Of a stretch of DNA of 64,000 bases, positions 45,338 to 54,001 are shown in pieces. Source of the stretch: Anaeromyxobacter oryzae (GTDB lineage: Bacteria; Myxococcota; Myxococcia; Myxococcales; Anaeromyxobacteraceae). The position numbers were made by a program, and so were the translations under genes. Location: contig NZ_AP025591.1 of assembly GCF_023169945.1 (NCBI RefSeq), positions 3,902,481 through 3,966,480 on the forward strand, written 5' to 3'. Numbering within the stretch: position 1 is the first letter of the stretch; each line of letters begins with the position of its first letter. A model generated the notes under the pieces. The model saw only the letters and a list, made by a program, of their open reading frames with translations. It had not been told where the DNA came from and ran no database searches.

Positions 45338-45431
45338 CCCGAGTCCCCTGGCGACGGGGATTGCCGTGCGCCCGCCCGGCCGTTAGGTCAGCATCAGGGC
45401 GGCCGGTGCCGCCTTCTTGGAGGTCCGACAG

Positions 45432-45569
45432 ATGCGCCACGCCCCGAGGCTGCCCCGCGCCCAGGTGATCGCGATGACCCGTCGCGATCCCATCCTCGGC
45501 CCGTGGGATGGCTGGACGCCGGTCGTGATCGCGCTCGCCGTGCTCCTCCTCGCGCTGCTCGGGCGGTAG
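45432..45569 (+). CDS. Small single-span membrane protein
   Basis: 45 aa: a basic N-terminus (MRHAPRLPRAQ), then GPWDGWTPVVIALAVLLLAL as one membrane helix, ending LLGR. It is supported by a good Shine-Dalgarno (ttggaggtccgacag) and the hydrophobic pattern rather than by known homology. It lies 94 nt after the aldo/keto reductase and 15 nt from the convergent exonuclease. A -10-like TTAGGT is about 50 nt upstream. Confidence 0.55.
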   Translation: MRHAPRLPRAQVIAMTRRDPILGPWDGWTPVVIALAVLLLALLGR

Positions 45570-45584
45570 CCGCCCCCGCGAGGA

Positions 45585-46187
45585 TCACGCGACGTCGCGG
45601 AGCGTCTTCGCGCCGAGCCGCCGGCGCAGCGCGAGGAACAGCTCGGCGGTGGCGATGGCGTCGGTGAGCGCGTCGTGCTGCCCGTAGTCCGGGAGCCCGA
45701 GCTTACGCCGCGCGGCGAGCAGGTTCAGGTCCGGCTCCTGGTCGGGCGCGTCGGGGTGGATGAGGCGCGCCCGCTTCGCGACCTTGAGGAGCAGCGCCAC
45801 CGTGTCGACGATCGGCGGATCCGGCCAGCGGCGGCCGACGCGCTTGTACGCGCGCTTCAGGAACGCGACGTCGAGGGCCGCCTGGTGGACGAGCAGCGCG
45901 CCCTCGGTGATGCGCGCGTGGATGCGCTCGATCACCTCGGCGAGCCCCGGCGCGCCGGACACGTCACCGGGGACGAGCTGGTGCGCGCGGATCGAGCCGG
46001 GATCGATGTGGTCCGCGCCCTCCGGGCGGACGAGCGAGGCGAACGTCTCCCCGAGCCGGACCCCGCCGGCGCGCACCGGGATCATGCCGACCGCGAGGAT
46101 CGCGTCGGTGCGCGGGTCGAGTCCGCCGGTCTCGAGGTCGAGCGCCCAGTAGACGACCTCGTCCCAGGGCGGCGAGGGCCAGAGCAC
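45585..46187 (-). CDS. DEDDh 3'-5' exonuclease (DnaQ/RNase T-like)
   Basis: 200 aa. Exo I ALDLETGGLDPRTD (Asp, Glu), Exo II HQAALDVAFLKRAY (Asp) and Exo III QHDALTDAIATAEL (His and Asp five apart) are all present, so it should be an active exonuclease. It is not fused to a polymerase. It may proofread for DNA polymerase III or trim RNA. The GTG at 46187 starts just before the domain; TAGGAA ends 5 nt before it and also resembles a close Shine-Dalgarno (aggaagg). A longer N-terminus from 46355 is possible but low complexity. Confidence 0.87.
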   Translation of the reverse strand: MLWPSPPWDEVVYWALDLETGGLDPRTDAILAVGMIPVRAGGVRLGETFASLVRPEGADHIDPGSIRAHQLVPGDVSGAPGLAEVIERIHARITEGALLVHQAALDVAFLKRAYKRVGRRWPDPPIVDTVALLLKVAKRARLIHPDAPDQEPDLNLLAARRKLGLPDYGQHDALTDAIATAELFLALRRRLGAKTLRDVA

Positions 46188-46357
46188 GACCCTTCCTAGC
46201 ACGGTCGCCGCGGCGCGGGACGGCGGCAGGGCGGGCGATCGGCGCATCCGATCGCAGGGTCGATATCGCCCGCGGCGATATCGGACCGCCGGTACGCCCC
46301 GCCGGGTCGCCCCCGGGTCCCGTGCCCCCACGACGGGGGTGCGCGTGACGCGCAAGA

Positions 46358-47203
46358 ATGCGAGTGACTTCTGAGTTCCGGCCTGAGAGCGTGAGGGGCG
46401 TGAACTCGCACCTGTCGATCGCCCCCCGCGAGGGCGCGCGACCGGCGCCGCTCGACGTCACCGCAGGGGATGGCGAGCGGGCGCCGCGCCGAGTGGACCT
46501 CGGAGAGGTGCGGTCGGTGCTCGACGAGGGCCGGTTCGCCTCGGCCTACGAGCCCATCGTCCAGACCCGGAACGGACGCACCGTGGCGTTCGAGGCGCTC
46601 GCGCGGTTCCGCCGCAGGGACGGCCGCGCGATCGCTCCGGCGCCCGTGTTCTCCCTGCTGCACGCCGATCCGGCGCTGCTGCTCCGCGCGGAGCTCACGG
46701 TCAAGCTGCACCAGGTGGAGCACGCGCCCCGGTCGGCGCTCTTCGTGAACCTCGATCCCGACTGCTGGGCGCGCGCGGGCGACGCCGACCGGAACCCGTT
46801 CCTCGCCCTGTTCGCGTCGGCGCGGTCGAGGATCGTCGTCGAGGTGACGGAGGCGCTCGCCTGCGGGGACGCGTACCGCTCCCTCGACATGATCGGCGCG
46901 CTGCGGCGCCGCCGCCTTCCGGTCGCGCTCGACGACGTGGGCGCGGCCGGCGGCCTGCTCTCGTTCGACGCGCTGTCCGAGGTGCAGGTGATCAAGTTCG
47001 ACCGGACGCTGCTCCCGCGGCTCCGTCACCCGCGCTGCCGCGCGCTCGTCGTGGCGCTGACGCGCATGGCGCGCGAGACGGGAGCGCACACCGTGCTCGA
47101 GGGCGTCGAGACCACGGCGGAGTTCGTGGTCGCGCGCGATCTCGGGTTCGACCTCGTGCAGGGCTATCTCTTCCGGGACCGGATGCGCCTCGCCGGACGG
47201 TAG
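46358..47203 (+). CDS. EAL-domain cyclic-di-GMP phosphodiesterase
   Basis: 281 aa: a short low-complexity N-terminus and one EAL domain (about 45-280). Key residues look intact: FEALARF (EAL Glu), VNLDP (Asn), VEVTEAL (Glu), ALDDVGA (the Asp pair, here DDVGAA instead of DDFGAG), IKFD (Lys), LEGVETTAEF (Glu) and VQGYLF (Gln). The altered loop 6 suggests weaker dimer control but not loss of activity. No sensor or GGDEF domain is fused. ATG at 46358; GTGs at 46391 and 46400 are alternatives. Confidence 0.88.
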   Translation: MRVTSEFRPESVRGVNSHLSIAPREGARPAPLDVTAGDGERAPRRVDLGEVRSVLDEGRFASAYEPIVQTRNGRTVAFEALARFRRRDGRAIAPAPVFSLLHADPALLLRAELTVKLHQVEHAPRSALFVNLDPDCWARAGDADRNPFLALFASARSRIVVEVTEALACGDAYRSLDMIGALRRRRLPVALDDVGAAGGLLSFDALSEVQVIKFDRTLLPRLRHPRCRALVVALTRMARETGAHTVLEGVETTAEFVVARDLGFDLVQGYLFRDRMRLAGR

Positions 47204-47211
47204 CGCTCGCG

Positions 47212-47493
47212 TCAGACCGCGCGGAGCAGCAGCGCGAGGTCGTCCACCGGCAGCTCCTCGTTGCGCGCGGCCTCGCCGGCGTCCGCGAGCACCTGCACGC
47301 CGCGCCGCAGGATCGCGAGCGCGTTCTCGAGGTCGCCGTGGCGCACCGACACGAGCGCCTCCGCCTCGAGCCGCCGCCACATCTCCTCGCAGTGCGCGAG
47401 CAGCCCGGAGCCCTCGCCGTGCTCGCGCGCGATCGCGGCGAGCTGGATCGTCGCCGCCGCCTGTGCCTCGCAGATCGTGCTGCAGCTCGTCAC
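47212..47493 (-). CDS. Small helical hypothetical protein
   Basis: 93 aa, mostly alpha-helical and acidic: ATIQLAAIAREHGEGSGLLA, HCEEMWRRLEAEALVSVRHG and LENALAILRRGVQVLADAG. The second half looks like one tetratricopeptide-type helical pair. I recognise no family. The start is a GTG at 47493. It is convergent with the EAL gene (8 nt between stops), which may be coincidence. Confidence 0.5.
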   Translation of the reverse strand: MTSCSTICEAQAAATIQLAAIAREHGEGSGLLAHCEEMWRRLEAEALVSVRHGDLENALAILRRGVQVLADAGEAARNEELPVDDLALLLRAV

Positions 47494-47638
47494 GCGCGTC
47501 CCTCGGAGGAGCGAACCATGCCCGGCGGGGCCGGTCAGGTACTCCCGCAGTCGCCGGGAATCTAGAGCGCGGCCCGCGGCGCAGCCATCGCACGACCCGG
47601 AGACAGAAATCCCCCGAGGTCACCCGACGGGAGCGCGG

Positions 47639-49447
47639 TCAGAACAGGTCGGTGCGGTAGTGGTACGAGGCCCGCTCCTGCCAGACCTCGATCGCGCGGA
47701 ACGTGTCGCGCAGGCGGCTCCGCTCGATGGACGACAGATCCGACAGCGACACGACGTTCGTGGGCGGGCGCCCCTCGGAGATCATCCGGATCTGCTCGCG
47801 GAGGCGCAGCCGCAGGAGGTACCGGTACGCCTCGGACAGGGTCTCGCAGGTGTCCTTCGCGATGAGCCCGCTCTGGAACGCGGCGGCGAGCCGCTCGAGC
47901 GTGTTCGACGATCGGGCGCCGGACTCGATGCCGTAGACGCGCGCCAGGAAGACGATGGGGCTGATGCCCTTGAGCTTCAGGTCGAAGCGGTTCGAGTCGC
48001 CGCGGAGCCGGAGCATCAGCGTCCCGGGCGGCTGGAACGTGAGCGCGCTCTTCGCCATCGCGGCGAGGAAGGTGCGCGCGCCGCGCGCCCGCTGGACGAC
48101 CTTGTCGAGCGGCGCGAGGTCGAGCGCGCCGTGCGCGGCGCGGAAGTCGAAGAGGATCGACGCCTCGAGGAGCGCCTGCGGCGTGGGGCGATCGAGCCAG
48201 CCGCGGAACCGGTCCTCCCACTCGACGAGCGGCGCCTTCCAGTTCACCGCCATGTACCCGCCCGGGCAGCGGGGGAACCCGGCCGCCTGGAGGTCCGCGT
48301 TCACCTTCTCCGCGAGCGCGCCGAAGTAGGTGCGCGCCTCCTCGGTGTCGTCGCCCCACACGAGCGCGTTGTCCTGATCCGTGAGGAGCGTCTGCTCCAT
48401 GCGCCCCTCGGAGCCGAACACCATCCACGCGTAGGGCGTGGGTGGCGGGCCGAGGTCGGCCTCCGCCCACTTCAGGATCCGGCCGAGCAGCGTGTCGTTG
48501 AGGCGCGCCACGAACCCGCCGATCACGATCGGCTCGAGCCCGCCGGCGAACAGCGCCGACGCCATCTCCGAGACCTTCCGGCCGTAGCCCGGGAGCGCGT
48601 CGCGCCCCTGGAGCCGCTCGACGCGCTTCATCACCGCGACCGGGCCGGCGGCGGTGCACTTGAGGAGGTCGGTCGCGGAGACGACGCCCACGATGTCCGC
48701 CCCGCGCACGACGGGCAGGTGATGCATCCCGGAGTCGAGCAGGATGCGCCACGCCTCGTAGACGGGCATCTCCGCGGGCACGGTGCGCAGCGGCGCGGTC
48801 ATGACGTCGACGACGCGCGTGTCGGGGCCGCGGCCGGAGGCGAGCACGCGCTCGCGGAAGTCGCGGTCGGTGACGATGCCGGCCGGCTCGGAGTCGACGA
48901 TCACGGATCCGACCGCCTTCTCGGACATGAGGCGCGCCGCGTCGCCGACGGTCGCGTCCTGGCCGATCCGCACCGCCGGGCCGCGGACCAGCGACGACAC
49001 GGGCACGGCGAGGTCGGGCTGGAAGCTCGCGACCTGCGATCGCTCGAGGGAGTTCTTGAGGCGCTCCGCGAGCCCCGACGCGAAGTGGCCGGCGAACGCG
49101 GCGTCGCCGAGGAGCGCCTGGAACTGCTTCCGCGGGAGGCGGTACGCGAGGAGGTCCTCCTCGACGGTGACGTCGATGGTCGCCTTCCCGGAGATGAGGG
49201 AGGTGAAGCCGAAGATCTCGCCCTCCTCGAGCACCTGCAGCGTCTGGGCGTCGCGCTCGAGCCGGACCGCGCCCTTGCGGATCACGTAGAGGTGCTCCGA
49301 GGGCATCCCTCCGCGGGTGAGGAGCCTCGTCCCCGCGGCGTAGAAGACGATCTCGAGGGCCTTCGCGGCCTCCTGGAACGCCGCCGGCGTGAGCGCGTCG
49401 AACGGCGACGTCGCGCGGACGAACGCGACCGGGTCGAGGGCGGCCAT
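47639..49447 (-). CDS. cNMP-binding / CBS / DUF294 nucleotidyltransferase protein
   Basis: 602 aa cytoplasmic signalling protein in four parts. A cyclic-nucleotide-binding domain (about 1-125, RGGMPSEHLYVIRKGAVRLE); two CBS domains (about 150-275, SVIVDSEPAGIVTDRDFRER and HHLPVVRGADIVGVVSATDL); a GlnD-like nucleotidyltransferase domain (about 300-460) with GSEGRMEQTLLTDQDNALVW, which keeps the G-S...D-x-D catalytic pattern; and a C-terminal helical DUF294_C domain. It is related to the N-terminus of GlnD, but the protein it modifies is unknown. ATG at 49447. Confidence 0.9.
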   Translation of the reverse strand: MAALDPVAFVRATSPFDALTPAAFQEAAKALEIVFYAAGTRLLTRGGMPSEHLYVIRKGAVRLERDAQTLQVLEEGEIFGFTSLISGKATIDVTVEEDLLAYRLPRKQFQALLGDAAFAGHFASGLAERLKNSLERSQVASFQPDLAVPVSSLVRGPAVRIGQDATVGDAARLMSEKAVGSVIVDSEPAGIVTDRDFRERVLASGRGPDTRVVDVMTAPLRTVPAEMPVYEAWRILLDSGMHHLPVVRGADIVGVVSATDLLKCTAAGPVAVMKRVERLQGRDALPGYGRKVSEMASALFAGGLEPIVIGGFVARLNDTLLGRILKWAEADLGPPPTPYAWMVFGSEGRMEQTLLTDQDNALVWGDDTEEARTYFGALAEKVNADLQAAGFPRCPGGYMAVNWKAPLVEWEDRFRGWLDRPTPQALLEASILFDFRAAHGALDLAPLDKVVQRARGARTFLAAMAKSALTFQPPGTLMLRLRGDSNRFDLKLKGISPIVFLARVYGIESGARSSNTLERLAAAFQSGLIAKDTCETLSEAYRYLLRLRLREQIRMISEGRPPTNVVSLSDLSSIERSRLRDTFRAIEVWQERASYHYRTDLF

Positions 49448-49457
49448 GGTGCGGGGG

Positions 49458-49463
49458 AGGATA
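49458..49463 (-). promoter_or_regulatory. -10 element TATCCT, leaderless type
   Basis: TATCCT on the minus strand, 10 nt before the ATG at 49447. Confidence 0.45.
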
Positions 49464-49604
49464 GCAGACGACCGCCGGCGAGGCGCCGCGGCTCCGCCGC
49501 GCAGGCCCGCTTCTTGCGAGGATTCGCCCTGGATGTTCCGTACGCCCGTCCGTCCGGGGTAAGAAGGCCGCAGGCCGTCGTCGAACGAAGACAGGAGTGG
49601 CCGA

Positions 49605-50258
49605 ATGCGCACGCGCCTCGTCGCCGTCCTCGCCGCCGCCGGCGCGCTCGCCCTGGCGACGCCCGCCCGGGCGGACGTCTCGCCGAACTCGCCCTGGTCG
49701 CTCACGCTCACCGTGTGGGGCGGTGTGTCCCGCTACGACGTGCTCGGCCTCGCGCACGGCGTCTCCTCCGTGCAGAGCCAGGACGGGCGAGACCTCCTGC
49801 AGGGCGACTTCGACGCGTACGGCGGCGCGGCGGTCCTGCGGCTCGGCTGGCTCGACCTCGGCGGCCTCTACGAGGGCGCGCTCCTGAGGTCGCGGTCGGA
49901 CAGCGCCGTGGTGACGCCGCTGGTGGGCGTCGCGCTGAACCTCACGGACTGGCTCCGGCTCGACCTCCTCGGCGAGCTCGGCGGCCACCGCATCTCGAAC
50001 ATCGGCCTGTCGCAGGACCTCGACCCGTCGCAGGCGAAGTCGGTGTGGCTGCCGTACGTCGGCGTCCGGCCGACCCTGGCCTTCCGCGTCCCGTTCGGCC
50101 CGGCGCGCCTCGTCCTCTCCGCGGCGCCGTTCGCGCGCTGGGACCTCGTCCAGAAGCAGGTCACCGTGAACGTCTCGGGGACGACCACGCAGCGGAACAC
50201 CTACGACGTCGGCGGGTCCACCTACGGGGTCGTGGGTGGGATGGGCATCGAGCTCTGA
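49605..50258 (+). CDS. Secreted beta-barrel-like hypothetical protein
   Basis: 217 aa with a signal peptide (cut after PARA, residue 23). The mature part alternates short amphipathic strands (LTLTVWGGVSRYDVLGL, AAVLRLGWLDLGGLYEGALL, LVLSAAPFARWDL) and ends with VVGGMGIEL, like small outer-membrane porin-like barrels. I do not recognise the family. Shine-Dalgarno acaggag lies before the ATG, and TAAGAA near 49561 could be the -10. Next downstream is lgt, 63 nt away. Confidence 0.7.
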   Translation: MRTRLVAVLAAAGALALATPARADVSPNSPWSLTLTVWGGVSRYDVLGLAHGVSSVQSQDGRDLLQGDFDAYGGAAVLRLGWLDLGGLYEGALLRSRSDSAVVTPLVGVALNLTDWLRLDLLGELGGHRISNIGLSQDLDPSQAKSVWLPYVGVRPTLAFRVPFGPARLVLSAAPFARWDLVQKQVTVNVSGTTTQRNTYDVGGSTYGVVGGMGIEL

Positions 50259-50308
50259 GGTCCACGGGCGCCGGCCGGAAAGCCGTGGACGGCAGCGGGG
50301 ACGAGCGG

Positions 50309-50314
50309 TAAAGA
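50309..50314 (+). promoter_or_regulatory. -10-like element TAAAGA, leaderless type
   Basis: TAAAGA, 7 nt before the lgt ATG; the final T is missing. Confidence 0.3.
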
Positions 50315-50321
50315 CCGGCCG

Positions 50322-51137
50322 ATGCCTCTCGCCGTCATCCCCTGGTTCGAGCTGCCGAGCTTCAGCCTCGGCCCCTTCACGGTGCAGTCGTTCGGGATCC
50401 TCTCCGCGATCGGGATCCTCGTCGCGGTCCAGCTCGCGGCGAAGGGCGCCCGGGAGCTCGGGAAGGACCCGCAGGTCATCCTCGACTTCTCGGTGGCGGG
50501 CGTGCTGACGGGCGTCCTCTTCGGACACCTCGTGCACCTGCTCTTCTACCACCGCGAGGAGCTCCAGGAGCCCCTCCGGATCCTGAAGTTCTGGGAAGGG
50601 CTGTCGTCGATGGGCGGCCTCCTCGGCGGCATCCTCGCGGCGGTGGTCTGGTTCACGCGGAAGAAGGTCCGCTTCGCCGACTACTCCGACGCGTTCGCGC
50701 TCGGCATCGCGCCGGGCTGGGGGATCGCGCGGGTGGGCTGCTTCACGGTGCACGACCACCCCGGCATCCACTCCAGCTTCTTCCTCGCGGTGAACTGGAA
50801 CGACGGCGGCGGGCCGCGCCACGACCTCGGTTTCTACGAGGCGATCTTCCTGTTCGCCATGGGCGCGCTCCTCTGGACCCTCCACCGGCGCGGCGTGCTC
50901 CGGGGACGGCTCCTCGCGCTCCTCGCGCTCCTGTACGGCGTGACGCGGTTCCTCCTCGACTTCCTCCGCGCGCGGCCGGGCGAGGTGCCCTACGCCGACG
51001 GGCGCCAGTGGGGGCTCACGTTCGCGCAGTGGTTCTGCTTCCTCCTCGTCGCGGGCGGCGTCCGCGGGCTCCTGCGCAACCGGCCGCCGGCCGCCGCCTC
51101 GCCCGGCCGGCGCTCTGCCGCCAGCGCGGCGGGGTGA
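50322..51137 (+). CDS. lgt: Prolipoprotein diacylglyceryl transferase
   Basis: 271 aa inner-membrane enzyme that attaches diacylglycerol to the lipobox Cys of prolipoproteins, at least four of which are encoded in this window. About seven hydrophobic segments. The N-terminal SFGILSAIGILVAV helix and H-LFYHRE region are typical. The signature segment reads GIARVGCFTVHDHPG, a variant of the usual GRIGNFINGE. The catalytic Arg of that motif and YEAIFLF / LDFLRARPGE remain. The tail is Ala/Pro-rich. A large hypothetical gene starts 13 nt downstream. Confidence 0.9.
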   Translation: MPLAVIPWFELPSFSLGPFTVQSFGILSAIGILVAVQLAAKGARELGKDPQVILDFSVAGVLTGVLFGHLVHLLFYHREELQEPLRILKFWEGLSSMGGLLGGILAAVVWFTRKKVRFADYSDAFALGIAPGWGIARVGCFTVHDHPGIHSSFFLAVNWNDGGGPRHDLGFYEAIFLFAMGALLWTLHRRGVLRGRLLALLALLYGVTRFLLDFLRARPGEVPYADGRQWGLTFAQWFCFLLVAGGVRGLLRNRPPAAASPGRRSAASAAG

Positions 51138-51143
51138 TAGAAC
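51138..51143 (+). promoter_or_regulatory. -10 element TAGAAC, leaderless type
   Basis: TAGAAC right after the lgt stop, 7 nt before the ATG at 51151. The hexamer is identical to that of the glycosyltransferase gene. Confidence 0.4.
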
Positions 51144-51150
51144 TCGGGGG

Positions 51151-53082
51151 ATGCCCCCGGACGACCGCGCGCTCGCCCGCTCAACCGCCCTCGCGCGCGG
51201 CGGGGAGCCCGCCGGCCCCGCCGCCTCGATCGCCGACGCGGAGGCGCGCCTCCGCGCCGTCGTCGCGGAGGTGACCTCGCTCGACGCCGACGTCGAGGCG
51301 CTCTCGGGCGCGCTCGCGGCCTTCGGCCGGAGCTGGGAGCACGGTGTGGGCGCGGCCTTCGCCGAGCTCGCCGCGGCCGAGCGGCTCGTCGGAAGGCTGC
51401 GGCGCCTCGAGGAGGCGCTCCTCGCGCTCGCCGAGGCGATCGGGGCGGGCACGATCGCGGAGCCGGGCGCGAGCGCGGGACGGCGGCGCGCGAAAGGGCG
51501 GCGGGCGGCGGCCCGCGCCGCGGCGCGGGAGACGCCGCCCGGGTGGGACCCGGCCGCCGGCGAGCCCGGCGCGGAGGGCGCGGAGGAGGGGACGGCGAGC
51601 GGCGACGCCGGCGAGGACGGGCCGCCGGAGCTCGAGGCGGACGCCCTCGTCCTGAAGCGGCTCTACCGCCGGCTCGCGCGCGTGCTGCACCCGGACCTCG
51701 CCCGGGACGGGGGAGAGGCGGCGCGGCTCTCGGAGCTGATGGCGCGAGTCAACGCCGCGTACGCACGCGGCGACCGGACCGCCCTCGAGGTGATGGCGGA
51801 GCGGGTCGGCGCGGGCGAGCCGCCGGGCGAGCTCGGCGACGCGGAGCGGCTCCTCCACCTCGAGCGGCGGATCGCGACGCTGGCGCGGATCGCGGCGTCG
51901 CTCCGGCGCGAGCGCGAGCGGCTCGTCCGGAGCGACACGCACCGGCTCCGCGTCGAGGCGGAGCGGCGCGCCGCCGACGGCGGCGACCTCGCGGCCGAGA
52001 CGCGGGCAGAGGTCGAGGAGGAGGCCGCCGCGGCGCTCGCCGACGCGCTCGCGCGGCTGGATCGCGTCACGGCAGCGGCGCGCGCGATCGCGCGCGCGAG
52101 GAGGACGGCGATGGGCCAGATGGAGCGTCGGGGACCGACGGGCGCGCGGCGGGTCTTCGATCCGCTCGCCGAGAGCGAGCTCGTGCGGCGGAGCGCGGCT
52201 CGGCTCGACCGGCGCCGCGCGACCGCGGACGCCCGCGCCCTCGCGCGGACGCTCGAGGATCAGGCCCGCGCCGCGCCGTGGGACGTGGCCCTCACCTGCC
52301 TCGCGTTCCTCGCGGAGGACGCGGGCGGGCGCCCGCCGGACGCGCTCGCGACGGCGGCGGGGTGGGCGGCGCGCTGGGACCGGATCCGCTCGCCGTGGCC
52401 CGGCGCGCCCGAGCTCGCCCGCGCCCTGTCACGGCTCCCGCGCCACCTCGCGCTCGGAGCGCGCGCGGACGGCGACGCGGTGCTCGCCGGACCGCAGCTC
52501 GCCACCGCGGAGCTGGCGGCCGGCGTGCGCCTCGCGCTCGACGCGGCGCCCGTCGCCGCCATCGCGCGGCAGGTCCTCGCGGCGCTCGGTCCCGAGGAGA
52601 GGTGCGCCGCGTGCGGCGCCGAGGCGCCGGCGCTCCACCTCCATCGCACGCGCGGGCTCGACACGCTGCACGGCCTCGCCTGCGCGGGCTGCGGCGCGAT
52701 CCTGCGGAGCTACTGGAGCTACGGCGAGGTGGACGGGCTCGAGGCCCTGGCGCCCCACGCGCTCCGCCTCGGGCTCGTCGCCGAGGTGACGGCTTCGCTC
52801 GCCGGCACCACGCTCGGGTTCCAGATGCTGCCCGCGGAGGCCGAGGGCCTCACCGTGGCGCGCCTGCGCCGGCGCTTCGCCGACCTGTACCTCGCCCCTT
52901 ACGACGTCGCGGTCGCGCCGGAGGCGGTCCGGGTCACGGCCGCGGGCGGCGCGCTCGCCGACGGCGCGCGCCTCGCCGGGAAGGGCCGGCTCGCGCTCGC
53001 GCTCGAGCCCGGGGCAGGCAGCACCGCGGAGGAGCTGCTCGAGCTCCTCCGCGCCCGGATCGAGCGACGCTTCCGGCCGTAG
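51151..53082 (+). CDS. J-domain-like / coiled-coil / zinc-ribbon hypothetical
   Basis: 643 aa cytoplasmic protein. An acidic helical N-terminus (about 20-170); a J-like segment LKRLYRRLARVLHPDLA with HPD at 180-182, followed by LSELMARVNAAYARGD; long coiled coil (about 215-330); and a C-terminal domain with a zinc ribbon, two CxxC pairs (CAACGAEAP and CAGCGAI, about 484-515). I know no family with this order. The HPD tripeptide and the helix before it suggest contact with DnaK. It starts 13 nt after lgt, with its own -10-like element. Confidence 0.7.
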   Translation: MPPDDRALARSTALARGGEPAGPAASIADAEARLRAVVAEVTSLDADVEALSGALAAFGRSWEHGVGAAFAELAAAERLVGRLRRLEEALLALAEAIGAGTIAEPGASAGRRRAKGRRAAARAAARETPPGWDPAAGEPGAEGAEEGTASGDAGEDGPPELEADALVLKRLYRRLARVLHPDLARDGGEAARLSELMARVNAAYARGDRTALEVMAERVGAGEPPGELGDAERLLHLERRIATLARIAASLRRERERLVRSDTHRLRVEAERRAADGGDLAAETRAEVEEEAAAALADALARLDRVTAAARAIARARRTAMGQMERRGPTGARRVFDPLAESELVRRSAARLDRRRATADARALARTLEDQARAAPWDVALTCLAFLAEDAGGRPPDALATAAGWAARWDRIRSPWPGAPELARALSRLPRHLALGARADGDAVLAGPQLATAELAAGVRLALDAAPVAAIARQVLAALGPEERCAACGAEAPALHLHRTRGLDTLHGLACAGCGAILRSYWSYGEVDGLEALAPHALRLGLVAEVTASLAGTTLGFQMLPAEAEGLTVARLRRRFADLYLAPYDVAVAPEAVRVTAAGGALADGARLAGKGRLALALEPGAGSTAEELLELLRARIERRFRP

Positions 53083-53232
53083 GTCGCGCCCCGCCGGGGC
53101 TTTCGCGGTCCGGGCCGCCTGCTCTCGTCCGGGCGGCAGGGCCTCTTCCGGGCAGCCGTGCGGCGCGGCGCCGATACATGGTCGCGTTTAGGTTGGATCC
53201 CGGAGGCGGACGCATTCCGCCGCGGAGGTCCC

Positions 53233-53877
53233 ATGAAGCCCTGTTCCCTGTGCGCGACGCCGATCGAGGAGGGCGCGTCCGTCTGCCCGCACTGCGGAGT
53301 CGCCGGAACCGGCGAGACGGGGCCTCGCCGCCCGTCGAGAGCGGTCCGCCTCGTCGCGGCGGCCGCGACGCTCGCCGCCGTGGCGCTCGTGGCCCTGCCC
53401 GCCGTCGCGCGGTGGCGCGCCTCCGACGCCTGCGCGCCGCGGAGCTGGCTCGACTGGCACGTCGCGATGAAGAAGGCGTGCCTCACGCCGGAGTACGTCT
53501 GCGAGAACATGACCTCGGCGAAGCTGCTCGCGGACCCGGAGGTCGCGGCGGCGTACCGGAGCGCGCTCGAGGCGGGCGAGCCCGGGGCCATCGACCATCT
53601 CGACGCGCTCGTCGGCGGCATGCGCTCCGACTACGGCTGTGACGGCGCGACGGGTGAGGCGCACGCCGGCGCCGTTCCGTCGCTGCCGCCCGGGCATCCG
53701 CCGATCGGCGACGGCGCGGAGCGGTTGCCGCCGGGGCACCCGCCGATCGGCGGCGAGGACCGCCTTCCCCCAGGGCACCCGCCCATCGGGGGCGGTGGCC
53801 GCCTTCCGCCCGGGCACCCGCCCATCGGGGGCGCGCTGGCGCCGATGTTCGACGCGCCGAGCGTCGTGACGATCTGA
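53233..53877 (+). CDS. Zinc-ribbon membrane protein with GHPP repeats
   Basis: 214 aa. An N-terminal zinc ribbon (CSLCATPIEEGASVCPHCG, two CxxC pairs), a membrane helix (about 37-60), then a periplasmic part with four Cys that may form disulfides (DACAPRSW, KKACLTPEYVCENM, DYGCDG). Residues 151-199 hold four repeats of LPPGHPPIG. GHPP-type motifs occur in extracytoplasmic haem- and redox-related proteins of delta-type bacteria; the link here is inference. The ATG at 53233 follows ggaggtcc. No obvious partner is adjacent. Confidence 0.75.
   Translation: MKPCSLCATPIEEGASVCPHCGVAGTGETGPRRPSRAVRLVAAAATLAAVALVALPAVARWRASDACAPRSWLDWHVAMKKACLTPEYVCENMTSAKLLADPEVAAAYRSALEAGEPGAIDHLDALVGGMRSDYGCDGATGEAHAGAVPSLPPGHPPIGDGAERLPPGHPPIGGEDRLPPGHPPIGGGGRLPPGHPPIGGALAPMFDAPSVVTI
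53683..53829 (+). repeat. Four coding repeats for LPPGHPPIG
   Basis: Units begin at 53683, 53725, 53764 and 53803, spaced 42, 39 and 39 nt, each encoding LPPGHPPIG with Gly/Glu/Asp spacers. Codon use differs between units, so selection acts on the protein rather than on recent DNA duplication. Confidence 0.9.
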
Positions 53878-54001
53878 GCCGGGCGACCTGAGCCGGCCGA
53901 CGTCACGATCCGGGACCCTCCCGGCGGGGCGCGCGGCGGAGTGACCAGGGGGATTGCGCCGCTCCCACCGGGGTCTGTAGAACACGGGGCCAAGGCACCC
54001 C

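Noticed and set aside
47518..47565. 15-aa open frame with a Shine-Dalgarno (ggaggagcgaacc)
   Set aside because: Too short to judge, no downstream gene on that strand to regulate and no recognisable leader-peptide features.
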